A DNA stretch of 64,000 nucleotides from Flavobacterium sp. LC2016-12 (GCF_015351595.1 NZ_JADKPT010000001.1:682001-746000), one strand, 5' to 3'; numbered from the stretch's first letter, positions 53,268-62,920 are shown. The notes: generated from the sequence alone by a model not told the origin. Made by a program: numbers and translations.

Positions 53268-53408
53268 TTATTTATTTATCTGAACTGATTTTCTGGTTTC
53301 AATGCTTGACTTCTCATTACTTCTCGCCGAGGTTGCTATTATTTTAGTTTTTTTAGCAGAGGTTCTGGAGCTGTTTTCAACGTTGTTTTTCTGATTTGAA
53401 ATATTCAT
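53268..53408 (-). CDS. Small basic Ser/Lys/Asn-rich protein
   Basis: The start at ATG 53408 gives 46 residues (MNISNQKNNVENSSRTS to KSVQINK), rich in Lys, Ser, Asn and Thr. A longer frame from 53459 would pass through the promoter. A -7 box (CAAATCTA on the plus strand, 53435-53442) lies 27 bases upstream. The gene is 26 bases from the acidic gene and probably co-transcribed with it. Function is unknown. Confidence 0.45.
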   Translation of the reverse strand: MNISNQKNNVENSSRTSAKKTKIIATSARSNEKSSIETRKSVQINK

Positions 53409-53434
53409 CTCGTTGTTTTTATAAATTGATACTA

Positions 53435-53442
53435 CAAATCTA
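53435..53442 (-). promoter_or_regulatory. -7 promoter element for the two small genes
   Basis: TAGATTTG on the minus strand matches TAnnTTTG. A TTTG lies upstream but only 14 bases away, shorter than usual. In the rest of the 349-base gap 53409-53757 I see nothing else. Confidence 0.45.
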
Positions 53443-53757
53443 AAAAGCATTAGAAACAAAATCTTATACTTTTTGTGTTTTTAATTGTATTATTATCAGA
53501 ATGTTATATCGTTTTGTTTGTTCTTTAAAGGTACTCTTTTCTCTTTTACGAATGATGCATTTTACAACATTTAATAAATATCAGGTTTCAACTTATAATA
53601 TGAAACGGAGTTGATTTAGATTTTGTTTTTTTAAAATCTATTACAGCATAACTTTATACTGTTCTTAAAATTAGGGGAGTTTTAAGAATTTGATTTTTGT
53701 TTTTTATAAGGTGCTTTTTGAAGTCTTAAATTTAATCAATTTAAAAAATCACATAGT

Positions 53758-53997
53758 ATGGCTGTTCCTAAAGAGTTGTATAATGCAAAATTCGCAGAGT
53801 ATATAGAATCGCTTAAGATTTTATATTTAGTAGACGACAAGTTTAAAATGATTTGTGATGACTATTGTACCAGCAGGCTGCAAGCGGATAAGTTTAAGAA
53901 AAAATTCGAAAAGTACTTTCAGCATAAACTGGAGTGCGAGAATCTGTCAAAAGAATTAGAAGATGAAATATTGATTTATCTCATCAGAAAAGGATAG
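53758..53997 (+). CDS. Small cytoplasmic protein of unknown function
   Basis: The 79-residue protein (MAVPKELYNAKFAEYIESLK) is helical and charged with three Cys and no export signal. I do not recognise it. It lies 61 bases before the first sulfatase gene on the same strand and may share its transcript. Confidence 0.55.
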   Translation: MAVPKELYNAKFAEYIESLKILYLVDDKFKMICDDYCTSRLQADKFKKKFEKYFQHKLECENLSKELEDEILIYLIRKG

Positions 53998-54058
53998 TGA
54001 TGGGGTCTTTTATATAAAAATACTGCAATTCCAATTAAATTTTAAAATCTATTACTCT

Positions 54059-56455
54059 ATGAGAAAAATCTATTATAGTAAAAAAAAATCCAATAATAAG
54101 ACATTATGTTCTTTCCTATTTATTAGAAAAAAGATTTTAATTCTATCCTTTCTATTAGGATCATTTGTTAATCTTCAGGCACAGGATGTGTTACCATTTC
54201 CGCCCGTTCCAAGTGCCAGTACGGCCAACGAAACACTTGCAGAAAGTACGCACAAACGAAGAGCGCAGCCCGATCATTTGCCAAAAGATGCACCAAATAT
54301 TATTATTGTTTTAATGGATGATGTGGGTTTTGGAACACCAGGTACTTTTGGCGGTGGTGTCAATACGCCAACATTGTCAAAAGTATATAGTGAAGGAATT
54401 GCTTATAACGAATTCCATACCACTTCTATATGTTCCCCAACCAGAGCAGCCCTACTTACAGGACGTAATCATACCAGAGTCAGCAGCGGAACTATTGCGG
54501 AAAGAGCGGTAGACTGGGATGGCTATACCAGAATTATTCCGAAAGAAGCCGCAACAGTTGCCGAGGTTTTAAAGAATTATGGCTATAGTACATCCGCCTT
54601 TGGAAAATGGCACAATACGCCAGCCAACCAAACTACCGTTGCCGGACCATTTGATTATTGGCCTGTAAATTATGGTTTTCAACATTTCTACGGTTTCCTT
54701 GCGGGAGAAACTTCTCAATACGAACCGCGCTTGGTTGATGATTTCACGCCAGTTGAGCCTCCAAAAACAGAAAATTATCATTTAACAACCGATTTGGCTG
54801 ATCACGCCATCACCTGGATGAATCAACATAAAGCGTATGCTGCAGATAAACCCTTTTTACTTTATTTCGCCCCTGGAGCTGGTCACGCACCGCACCATAT
54901 TTTTAAGGAATGGGCAGATAAGTACAAAGGAAAATTTGATGACGGCTGGGATGCATACCGTGAAAAAGTTTTCAAACGTCAAAAAGAATTAGGTTGGATT
55001 CCGAAAAGTGCACAACTTACACCACGCGACAAAACTATGGCTTCGTGGGAAAGTATTCCGCAGTCTGAAAGAGCTTTTCAAATCAGAATGATGGAAGTTT
55101 TTGCCGGATATGTAGAACACGCCGATCATGAAGTTGGCCGAGTTTTAGATGCGCTTGAAGCAAACGGACAAAAAGAGAATACCATCGTATTTTTTATTTG
55201 GGGAGATAATGGATCAAGTGCCGAAGGACAAAACGGCTCTATAAGCGAATTATTAGCGCAAAACGGAGTCTCCAATACTATTGAACAGCAATTAGCGGCT
55301 TTAGATAAATTGGGAGGTTTAGATGCTATTGGCGGGCCTTTATTAGAAAACAATTATCATTCTTCCTGGGCTTGGGCTGGAAATACGCCTTTTAAGTTTA
55401 CAAAACTGGTTGCTTCTCATTTTGGTGGAACTCAAAACGCCATGGTGGTAAGATGGCCAAAAATGATCAAACCAGACAAAACACCACGAAGTCAATTTCA
55501 TCACATAAATGATATAGTGCCAACGATTTATGATATTTTAAGTATAAAAGCACCAAAAGTGGTAAACGGTTTTGATCAAATGCCAATGGACGGTGTGAGT
55601 ATGAAATACACTTTTAATGATCCTAAAGCCAAAGAAGTTTCGAAGGTTCAGTTTTTTGATAATAACGGAAGTCGTGGTGTTTATAAAGACGGCTGGTATG
55701 CCTGTACTTTCGGACCTTTATTTCCTTGGATTCCGGCTCAAAAAGGTTTAGCGCAATGGGATTCGAGCAAAGATGTTTGGGAACTGTATAATATCAAAGA
55801 AGATTTTACGCAATACAATGATTTGGCAGCTAAAAATCCGGAGAAACTGAAAGAACTAAAGGATATTTTCAATAAACAGGCAAAAGACAATAAAGATTAT
55901 CCTATTGGCGCCGGAATCTGGCTTCGTATTCATCCAGAAGATGTAATCAGATCGCCTTATAATTCATGGGTTTTTGATGAAAATACGAAAAGAATGCCAG
56001 AGTTTAGTGCGCCCGGTTTAGGAAAAAAGAGCAATAAAATTGTAATTGATTTGGATGTAAAAGAGAATACGTCCGGTGTTTTATATGCATTGGGAGGAAA
56101 CGGCGGTGGCGTTACTTTATTTATGGAAAACGGAAAATTAGTATACGAATACAATATGCTGATAATCGAAAGATATACAGTTGAAGCCGATCAAAAAATA
56201 TCAGCAGGAAAGCATATAATTGAAGTCTTGACAACAATTGCAAAACCCGGAGCTCCAGCAGAAGTAGTTATTACGCTTGACGGAAAAGAATATGCCAAAG
56301 GTGAAGTAAAAAGAACAGTTCCAGCGGCATTTACCGCCAGCGAAACTTTTGATGTTGGAGAAGATCTTGGAGGTTCTGTTTCGATGCGATATTATAAAAA
56401 AGCGCCATATAAGTTTGAAGGCAAAATCAACAGTGTGAAAGTGAATTTGTTATAG
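54059..56455 (+). CDS. Secreted type I sulfatase (arylsulfatase-like), first paralog
   Basis: The 798-residue protein has an N-terminal export signal after a basic stretch (ILILSFLLGSFVNLQAQ) and the sulfatase domain: metal ligands in IIVLMDDVGFG, and the formylglycine site C125 in ICSPTRAALLTGRN (CxPxR). The Cys must be converted to formylglycine by a maturase not encoded in the window. The C-terminal about 150 residues are beta-rich (GVLYALGGNGGGVTLFMENGKLVYEYN), as in Pseudomonas-type arylsulfatases. It is closely similar to the sulfatase at 59564 on the other strand, mature N-terminus QDVLPFPP included. The substrate is unknown. Confidence 0.93.
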   Translation: MRKIYYSKKKSNNKTLCSFLFIRKKILILSFLLGSFVNLQAQDVLPFPPVPSASTANETLAESTHKRRAQPDHLPKDAPNIIIVLMDDVGFGTPGTFGGGVNTPTLSKVYSEGIAYNEFHTTSICSPTRAALLTGRNHTRVSSGTIAERAVDWDGYTRIIPKEAATVAEVLKNYGYSTSAFGKWHNTPANQTTVAGPFDYWPVNYGFQHFYGFLAGETSQYEPRLVDDFTPVEPPKTENYHLTTDLADHAITWMNQHKAYAADKPFLLYFAPGAGHAPHHIFKEWADKYKGKFDDGWDAYREKVFKRQKELGWIPKSAQLTPRDKTMASWESIPQSERAFQIRMMEVFAGYVEHADHEVGRVLDALEANGQKENTIVFFIWGDNGSSAEGQNGSISELLAQNGVSNTIEQQLAALDKLGGLDAIGGPLLENNYHSSWAWAGNTPFKFTKLVASHFGGTQNAMVVRWPKMIKPDKTPRSQFHHINDIVPTIYDILSIKAPKVVNGFDQMPMDGVSMKYTFNDPKAKEVSKVQFFDNNGSRGVYKDGWYACTFGPLFPWIPAQKGLAQWDSSKDVWELYNIKEDFTQYNDLAAKNPEKLKELKDIFNKQAKDNKDYPIGAGIWLRIHPEDVIRSPYNSWVFDENTKRMPEFSAPGLGKKSNKIVIDLDVKENTSGVLYALGGNGGGVTLFMENGKLVYEYNMLIIERYTVEADQKISAGKHIIEVLTTIAKPGAPAEVVITLDGKEYAKGEVKRTVPAAFTASETFDVGEDLGGSVSMRYYKKAPYKFEGKINSVKVNLL

Positions 56456-56470
56456 TTTAAAACATAAAGT

Positions 56471-57436
56471 ATGAAAAGAGTACAGCTAAATTTTAAGTAT
56501 TTTATTTTATTATTTTTAATGATCAGCTTGCCAGCTATGGCGCAAGGAGACGGACCTAGGAATTTATTATGGAGCCCAAAAAACACCTTTGCTTTTCTGC
56601 CGAAATGGATGAGTATGAATCAAAATATTACACCGGGAAATGTACTTATTGAAGATGCCGATTTGCATATTAATGCTTTTCCGCTTACGTTGGTTTATAA
56701 TTTTGGTCTTGCAAATAGATTTGCTCAGGTAATGGTAAATGCCGTTCCAGGTGATGTTTCGGGAAGTTTAACAGCAAGTCAGCCCGGACTTCCGGCACCA
56801 CATATAAGTTCGTCCGGTTTTGCAGATGGTTTTATAGGTTTTAAACTTGGATTGGTAAATCAGCCTGCTTTGAATGTTATTGAATATAGTCAATATGAGA
56901 AAAAGACATTTTCGATGATGTTTTATGGTAGAATATGGTATTCAGGATCATACGATAGTGCAAAACCTCTTAATTTGGGATCAAACAGGTTAACTTTTCA
57001 AGTGGGTTTTCCAATTGATATTTGGCTCAGTAAAAATCCGAAAAGACCAACATGGCTGGAAATTTATCCTTCAATTCATATGTACACGGCAAATAATGAT
57101 CCGACATTTATAACAATGGCTAATAAATCACAACAACATGCTTTGTATTCAATAGAGAATCACTTATCTCATAATTTTACTGATAATTTTTGGTTAAGTG
57201 CAGATCTCGGATATCAATATGGAGGTGATCTAGAATTAGACGGTGTGGATCAGGATGATAAACAGAATCTTTTTTCCGGAGGTATTACGGCAGGTTATCA
57301 GGTAATGAAAATGTTAGGATTAAATGCAACGTATGGAGGAATAATTGCCGGCGATAACGGTGCGCAATCCAATATGATTAGAATTACTGCTGTTATATCT
57401 TATGCTAATTTGAAAAAGTTGCAGAAGCCGGAGTAG
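56471..57436 (+). CDS. Outer-membrane beta-barrel protein (transporter-like)
   Basis: The 321-residue protein has a signal peptide (ends PAMAQ) and alternating hydrophobic strands with many aromatic residues, ending ITAVISYANLKKL. The pattern recalls the MetA-pathway phenol-degradation-associated barrel family (Phenol_MetA_deg). It starts 15 bases after the sulfatase stop, so it is in the same operon and might pass the sulfatase's substrate or product. Family assignment is tentative. Confidence 0.7.
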   Translation: MKRVQLNFKYFILLFLMISLPAMAQGDGPRNLLWSPKNTFAFLPKWMSMNQNITPGNVLIEDADLHINAFPLTLVYNFGLANRFAQVMVNAVPGDVSGSLTASQPGLPAPHISSSGFADGFIGFKLGLVNQPALNVIEYSQYEKKTFSMMFYGRIWYSGSYDSAKPLNLGSNRLTFQVGFPIDIWLSKNPKRPTWLEIYPSIHMYTANNDPTFITMANKSQQHALYSIENHLSHNFTDNFWLSADLGYQYGGDLELDGVDQDDKQNLFSGGITAGYQVMKMLGLNATYGGIIAGDNGAQSNMIRITAVISYANLKKLQKPE

Positions 57437-57450
57437 TTTTTATTTTAGAT

Positions 57451-57496
57451 TAGAAGAAAGAGGCAAGAGGCAAGAGAAAAGAATATAGAATATAGA
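57451..57496. repeat. Short GGCAAGA/AATATAGA repeat block
   Basis: AGAAAGAGGCAAGAGGCAAG then AATATAGAATATAGA. This is the same two-word combination as at 46645-46915, here inside an operon gap. Confidence 0.85.
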
Positions 57497-57532
57497 TTTT
57501 TGAGATAAAATGGTTTAGAGTTTAATTTAAAA

Positions 57533-57967
57533 ATGATTAAAATGAAACATGTTTTAATATTGATTTGTATTGGTGCTTTTAGTTTTAATAATCTACAAGC
57601 GCAAAAAGTTATTCATCCCAAACATAATAACAACGTCAAAGCTGGAAGCTGGCGTGTTTTAGGGACCGTTCATGCTAAACACACGGCAGATCATGATGCG
57701 CTTGCGGTTCCGGGACCACATGATTATTATAGAAAAATAAAGTTTAAAGTGACAGATTCGCCTGTAAACATTCAGCGATTAGTGGTTCGCTACGATGATG
57801 GTGCGCCTGAAAACATCAATACCAGAGTAGAAATTCCGAAAGGTGGCGAAAGCAGAGTCATTGATTTACATGGAGGCAAAAGAAAATTAAAATCAATTGA
57901 ATTTTGGTATGATACTAAAGGTTTTTTAAACGGTAAAGCTGATGTTACAGTGTTTGGAATGAAGTAA
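57533..57967 (+). CDS. Small exported protein, DUF2541-like
   Basis: The 144-residue protein has a signal peptide (ends NNLQAQ) and a beta-rich domain (GSWRVLGTVHAKHTADHDALAVPGPHDYYRKIKFKV, then RLVVRYDDGAPENINTRVEIPKGGESRVIDLHGGKRKLKSIEFWYD). The order of motifs recalls DUF2541 proteins. Its role is unknown. It ends the sulfatase operon before a long palindromic terminator. Confidence 0.65.
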   Translation: MIKMKHVLILICIGAFSFNNLQAQKVIHPKHNNNVKAGSWRVLGTVHAKHTADHDALAVPGPHDYYRKIKFKVTDSPVNIQRLVVRYDDGAPENINTRVEIPKGGESRVIDLHGGKRKLKSIEFWYDTKGFLNGKADVTVFGMK

Positions 57968-57981
57968 ATTAAAATTCAATT

Positions 57982-58033
57982 AGCTATAAAAAATAAAGCT
58001 CCTCTATCTAGAGGAGCTTTATTTTTTATAGCT
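57982..58033. terminator. 25-bp perfect bidirectional terminator hairpin
   Basis: AGCTATAAAAAATAAAGCTC (and on to 58006) pairs perfectly with 58009-58033 across a two-base centre. A- and T-runs are inside the arms, so both convergent transcripts (ending 57967 and 58041) are stopped. Confidence 0.9.
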
Positions 58034-58040
58034 TAAAAGG

Positions 58041-59546
58041 CTATTGCTTAATAACCTGTGGAATTTTATATTTTCCGCTTAAAACTTCATCTGTTGGCTG
58101 GTAAAGTCTTAAAATTAAATAAAAACCACCATCAGGAGCTGGAAGCCAGTTGTTTGTGTTGGTCGGTTTTGCATGCGAAATGGTAACTTCAAAACTACCA
58201 TCTGCTTTTTTGACAAACCCTTTTATATCATTACTTATTTTGTATCTGTTAAGATCATTTTTAACTAACAGTTTGTTATTGGCGTCGTACATAGTCAATG
58301 ACCAAAAAGCATTCACAGGAGGTTCTTTATCAAAGGTTATCTTATAAGTGTTTTTACCAGTCAATGCATTGTTTTCGCTATCTGCAAACCGAATAGGGTA
58401 TAAGGCTTCTTTTTCGCCCTGTCCGCCTAAATAAGGTCCTGCAACAACAGAACGCAAGGCATAATCGTAACCAAAATTATCTAATTTCGTTACCCATTGC
58501 CAACCGTTTACTACAGCTGCGGCAGATCGAATAGACGCAATAATGGTTAGTGGTGCTTCAAGAGTAGCATCGTACAAACCTTTTAATTGCTCTTTATTCA
58601 GCTTTGAAGGATCAAATTTTCCAGGAGTCAAACCTATTTTTTCAAATTGCCCCACTAAACCTTTATCAACTTCAGAAATTGGATTTTGCGACATTGCAAA
58701 GGCTAATTTTTTGTAAAATACTAAACTATCTTTAGTATTAAGTTGTGGAAATGATGGCAAACTATAATTTCCATTTGCCTTACCACCATTAAATTCAGTC
58801 TGAGTCTGAAGTTTAAACTGATCCTGTAATTTATGAAGTTCATCAATATTATCTCCGTCTTTAACTGCTAATCGACCCCAAAGCCATACTTTAGGAGTTG
58901 TAGCTGTTATTACTTTTGTAACGCCCTTCGGAATTGCTCCTTTCCATCCAGGAGGAACAATAGCGAATTTGCCTGATTTTGTTCCTGTTGTTCTTCTTCC
59001 AATATAACTGATAAGATTTTGGTACATATCAAATACGTCTACGACATAATAGCGGTCTTTTGTGTCGGGAGTTATTAAAACCATTGGCTCCTTAAGATCG
59101 ACAACTGCACTTAAATAAAAAGTATCATTATTTGCTGTTGGCATATCAGCATCTGCCGCAGTTGGGAGAGATCTTGCCCAACCTATTTGGTTTAACGGTG
59201 CTCTGTAACTTGTAGCAGGTTTCGGATTCGGAACTTTTACATATTCCCTCATTGTTTCTTCCATTCTTACCGGAGCATATCCCCATTGATAAGCTAATAT
59301 CCCAATTGTTTTTGCAGCGGCATAATCTCCTAATTTTTGGACTTCATCACTGCCGGCAATTTCAATTACAGGGTCTTTTTTAGATGCAGCTTGCTTTAAT
59401 AAATCAGTTGAATCAGTTGGTTTTTCTGCGTTTTCTTTTATAATTGAATCATTTTTGTCTTTACAGCCAACCGATAAAATTGAAAACGCGATTGTCATAA
59501 CTATTGGTGTAAATATTCTTTTTATCGTTCTGATTGTCTTCATCAT
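58041..59546 (-). CDS. DUF1254/DUF1214 lipoprotein
   Basis: The 501-residue protein has a lipoprotein signal (ILSVGC, Cys28), an N-terminal DUF1254 region (RMEETMREYVKVPNPKPATSYRAPLNQIGWARSLPTAADADMPTANNDTFYLSAVVDLKEPMVL) and a C-terminal DUF1214 region (YPIRFADSENNALTGKNTYKITFDKEPPVNAFWSLTMYDAN and NNWLPAPDGGFYLILRLYQP). The biochemical role of the family is not established. It follows the second sulfatase by 17 bases and is co-transcribed with it. Confidence 0.88.
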   Translation of the reverse strand: MMKTIRTIKRIFTPIVMTIAFSILSVGCKDKNDSIIKENAEKPTDSTDLLKQAASKKDPVIEIAGSDEVQKLGDYAAAKTIGILAYQWGYAPVRMEETMREYVKVPNPKPATSYRAPLNQIGWARSLPTAADADMPTANNDTFYLSAVVDLKEPMVLITPDTKDRYYVVDVFDMYQNLISYIGRRTTGTKSGKFAIVPPGWKGAIPKGVTKVITATTPKVWLWGRLAVKDGDNIDELHKLQDQFKLQTQTEFNGGKANGNYSLPSFPQLNTKDSLVFYKKLAFAMSQNPISEVDKGLVGQFEKIGLTPGKFDPSKLNKEQLKGLYDATLEAPLTIIASIRSAAAVVNGWQWVTKLDNFGYDYALRSVVAGPYLGGQGEKEALYPIRFADSENNALTGKNTYKITFDKEPPVNAFWSLTMYDANNKLLVKNDLNRYKISNDIKGFVKKADGSFEVTISHAKPTNTNNWLPAPDGGFYLILRLYQPTDEVLSGKYKIPQVIKQ

Positions 59547-59563
59547 AGACTTTCTATTTTAAA

Positions 59564-61933
59564 TTACTTTTTAATATAAGATATAGTTGTTTTCCCAATT
59601 TTTCCATTAAAAGTAAATGGCGCCTGATCATAATAATCCAGAGAAACCGGAGAATCAATATCAGTACCAATATCAAAAGTAGCGTTTGAAGTAAAGTGTA
59701 ATGACATCGCTCTTGGAACCTGGCCTTGTGCAACCACTTTATTGTTTACTTTTAAAACAACATTCATGGCACCGCCAATTTTATCTACTAGTTTTGATTC
59801 CACTTCAATTTTAGCTTTTCCGGAAGCTATTTTGTCTTTTGATTTAATCTTTGTTCTTTCTACTTCAAATAAATTAAACTCATAATTAAGATAGCCATCT
59901 TTCATATAACAAGTTACACCGCCAGAAAAACCAGCCAATGCGTACAAAACTCCATTTGCATTTTCAGGAACTTCGACATCCATGTTTACGGTACTGCTGT
60001 TTTTACCCAATTTAGGCGCAGCTGATTCCGGCATTCCCACAATTGGAGATTCAAAATCCCAGCTGTTATAAGGTGGAGCAGGAGCATCTTCAGGATGGTA
60101 TAAAGCGGTTGACCATAAACCGCCGCCAATTGGCAGGTTTTTGTTTTTAGCCGATTCGGTTAAGAAAAGCGCTTTCATTTCTTCCAATTTTTTTGGCTCT
60201 TTTGCTGCCAAATCGGTTGATTGAGACCAATCGGCATCTATATTATACAATTGCCAGGTATCGGTTAAGGGTGTCCAGGATTTAATGCCTTTTGGGATAC
60301 CGCCAACCCAAGGTTCGCGAGGCCCGCGTGCAGAAGCAAACCACCCATTATTATAAACACCTCTACTGGCCATAATATCAAAAAACTGAGTGTGACGTGT
60401 ATCTTTCGCGGAAGCGTCATTTAAAGAATAAACCATACTCACGCCATCAATTTCATCTTGGGCAAAACCATTTACAATTTGCGGTGCTTTAATATGCGCT
60501 ATTTCATAAATCGTAGGAACAATGTCAATTACATGATGAAATTGAGGATGCGGTTTTGTATCATGTTTGATTCCTTTTGGCCACGAAATTGCCATTGGCT
60601 GACGTGTTCCTCCAAAATAAGCACCCTGCAATTTTGTTCCCTGATAAGGCGTACTCATTGCCCAGGCCCAGCCAGCGTGAAACATATTGTCCGTTTTTGG
60701 TCCACCAAGAACATCTAATCCGCCCAATTTATTTAAGGCATCAATATGTTCTGATATTTTGGTCGGAATACCATTCTGAGCTAATTGCTCGCTAATAGTT
60801 CCGTACAATCCTTCTGCTGAAGAACCGTTATCTCCCCAAATATAAATGATGATTGTATTATCTAATTTTCCTTGTTTTTTGATTTCATCAATAACACGTC
60901 CTGCATTATAATCAGCATGTTCAGCAAATCCTGCCCAGATTTCCATTAATCGGCGTTGAAAAGGTTTTTCCGTTTCCGGAATTGATTCCCATGAAGCCAT
61001 CGATTCAGCTCTTGGTGAAAGCAAGGTGTTTTCTGGAATCCAACCTAATTTTTTCTGTCTTGCAAAAACGCGTTCTCTGTATTTATCCCAACCATCATCA
61101 AATTTTCCTTTGTATTTGTCTGCCCATTCTTTCATAACATGATGTGGACCATGTGCCGCACCAGGAGCCCAATACATGAAAAAGGGTTTATCCGGAGCAT
61201 AAGCTTTTTGTTCCTGAAGCCAATGAATAGCATCATCCGCTAAATCTTCAGATAAATGATAATAGTTATGACCGCCCGATGTTTTAGGTGTTTCTACATA
61301 AGTTGTGTTTCTTACCAAAGTGGGTTCGTATTGAGAAGCTTCTCCAGCCAAAAATCCATAGAAATATTCAAAACCGTATCCGGTAGGCCAGTAATCAAAC
61401 GGACCTTTGGAAGTAATTAATTCTTCGGGTGTATTATGCCATTTTCCAAAAGCAGAAGTATTGTAACCGTAATCCTTTAAAACTTCAGCCATTGTTGCTG
61501 AGTTTTTCGGAATAGTTCCGCTAAAACCATCAAAATCATTGGCTATAGCCGCAATTTGCCCGTTTCCGACTCTCGTATGATTTCGCCCGGTAAGCAGAGA
61601 GGCTCTTGTTGGTGAACACATTGCCGTAGAGTGAAATCTATTATAAGAAACACCCTGATTGGCAACACTGGCTAAAACCGGAGTATTAATCTCTCCCCCA
61701 TAAGCAGAAGGTGCTCCATAACCGGCATCATCAATCAAAATAATTAAAATATTCGGAGCGTCTTTGGCTAAATGTTTGGGTTCTTCCCTTTTTTTATAGA
61801 AAGAGGTTTCTATAGTTACTCCGGCTTGTGAAGCTGATGGAGCAGGAGGGAATGGAAGTACATCTTGTGCACAAATTGTTCCTGTTCCTGATAATAAAAC
61901 TAACAATAATAATCGGGATTGAATTGATTTCAT
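59564..61933 (-). CDS. Secreted type I sulfatase (arylsulfatase-like), second paralog
   Basis: The 789-residue protein has a signal peptide (ends TICAQ) and the sulfatase core with IILIDDAGYG and the formylglycine site C106 in MCSPTRASLLTGRN. It parallels the sulfatase at 54059 over its whole length, including the C-terminal beta-rich part (GVLYALAGFSGGVTCYMKDGYLNYEFN). The pair stands tail to tail around the outer-membrane protein, DUF2541-like and DUF1254 genes, suggesting duplication with inversion or two halves of one pathway. Substrate unknown. Confidence 0.93.
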   Translation of the reverse strand: MKSIQSRLLLLVLLSGTGTICAQDVLPFPPAPSASQAGVTIETSFYKKREEPKHLAKDAPNILIILIDDAGYGAPSAYGGEINTPVLASVANQGVSYNRFHSTAMCSPTRASLLTGRNHTRVGNGQIAAIANDFDGFSGTIPKNSATMAEVLKDYGYNTSAFGKWHNTPEELITSKGPFDYWPTGYGFEYFYGFLAGEASQYEPTLVRNTTYVETPKTSGGHNYYHLSEDLADDAIHWLQEQKAYAPDKPFFMYWAPGAAHGPHHVMKEWADKYKGKFDDGWDKYRERVFARQKKLGWIPENTLLSPRAESMASWESIPETEKPFQRRLMEIWAGFAEHADYNAGRVIDEIKKQGKLDNTIIIYIWGDNGSSAEGLYGTISEQLAQNGIPTKISEHIDALNKLGGLDVLGGPKTDNMFHAGWAWAMSTPYQGTKLQGAYFGGTRQPMAISWPKGIKHDTKPHPQFHHVIDIVPTIYEIAHIKAPQIVNGFAQDEIDGVSMVYSLNDASAKDTRHTQFFDIMASRGVYNNGWFASARGPREPWVGGIPKGIKSWTPLTDTWQLYNIDADWSQSTDLAAKEPKKLEEMKALFLTESAKNKNLPIGGGLWSTALYHPEDAPAPPYNSWDFESPIVGMPESAAPKLGKNSSTVNMDVEVPENANGVLYALAGFSGGVTCYMKDGYLNYEFNLFEVERTKIKSKDKIASGKAKIEVESKLVDKIGGAMNVVLKVNNKVVAQGQVPRAMSLHFTSNATFDIGTDIDSPVSLDYYDQAPFTFNGKIGKTTISYIKK

Positions 61934-62159
61934 ATTACAGTGGTTTATAAAATGGATTGTTATAGTAAAAGTAGAAACTTATGAGAAAGGAAGTTCGAAA
62001 CTGCTGAATGTTAAAGGTTTCAAATTATAAGATGCAACCAAATTTTGATCAAAAGAATGTGTATAGGTACTGTTATTGTAACATTTGTTTATATTTTTTT
62101 TCGATAAATTCTAAGACAAAAGCAGTTTTTAAAATGTATTAATTTAATATTCAAAAGCT

Positions 62160-62852
62160 ATGATAACAAATAAGCAAATGAAAATTGGGGCAGCTATAAT
62201 GGCTGTGATTTATATAGTAGTTCAAACCTTTCAATGGTGGGTTTTTGTAAAAGTACCCGAAACCGGAAATGTAATTACTGATTTTCTTAATGGCGGAAAT
62301 AAACTCAATATTTACAGGTCCTGGCTGATGCTTTTGAGTATGTTTGGACTACTGTATTTGTTTTTTACTATTTGTTTTGATGATTTTAGGCAGGATAAAG
62401 GCTGGCGGATTCTTGCTTTTTTAGGTTTTTTTATCTTTTGTTTATTAGAACTTTTTATCCGTTCGATTGAATTGTTTTTTGTACAGGGTTATTTAGTTGA
62501 TACTTATGCAACCTCAATTGCAACAGATCGGGCAGCAATAATTAAAACCGTTACATCGATACAGCAAGTTTGGTGGGCGTTGTATTTTCCGTTGGGACTC
62601 TCTCAATTGTTAGGAAGTATTATTTTGGCGGGTTTGTATTTGAAATCAACGGGAATTGATCGTCTGATAAAAGTCGTTTTCATTATCAACAGTTGCCGAT
62701 TATTTTTACGAATGCTCGATTCTTATCTCGATATTAATATTCTGGGTATAAGTACTTTATTGAACAATGAGTTATACTTGCCATTGGTGATCATTATGTT
62801 TGGATTGAAGGCAGTTTGGCTGGTCAAATCGCCTCTTAAAGAACCGTCCTGA
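62160..62852 (+). CDS. Integral membrane protein (possibly DUF4386-like)
   Basis: The 230-residue protein has six predicted helices (about 8-25, 52-72, 83-103, 135-158, 167-185, 200-225). The second-half pattern (ALYFPLGLSQLLGSIILAGLYLKS) recalls DUF4386 membrane proteins, but I am not sure. It is divergent from the second sulfatase with a 226-base gap in which I see no clear promoter (the best is TAACATTTG, one base too long). Confidence 0.65.
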   Translation: MITNKQMKIGAAIMAVIYIVVQTFQWWVFVKVPETGNVITDFLNGGNKLNIYRSWLMLLSMFGLLYLFFTICFDDFRQDKGWRILAFLGFFIFCLLELFIRSIELFFVQGYLVDTYATSIATDRAAIIKTVTSIQQVWWALYFPLGLSQLLGSIILAGLYLKSTGIDRLIKVVFIINSCRLFLRMLDSYLDINILGISTLLNNELYLPLVIIMFGLKAVWLVKSPLKEPS

Positions 62853-62887
62853 TTTTTGTTAGTATTGCTTTAGATTTATATGAAAAG

Positions 62888-62920
62888 AAAATACGCCATA
62901 ATGACTCTGGCGTATTTTTT
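62888..62920. terminator. Bidirectional terminator
   Basis: AAAATACGCCA (62888-62898)/TGGCGTATTTT (62908-62918), 9-base loop, between convergent genes ending at 62852 and 62920. Confidence 0.85.

Noticed and set aside
57533-57967. Lipoprotein signal on the DUF2541-like protein
   Set aside because: The signal peptide ends LQAQ without a Cys, so it is a normal signal-peptidase I substrate.
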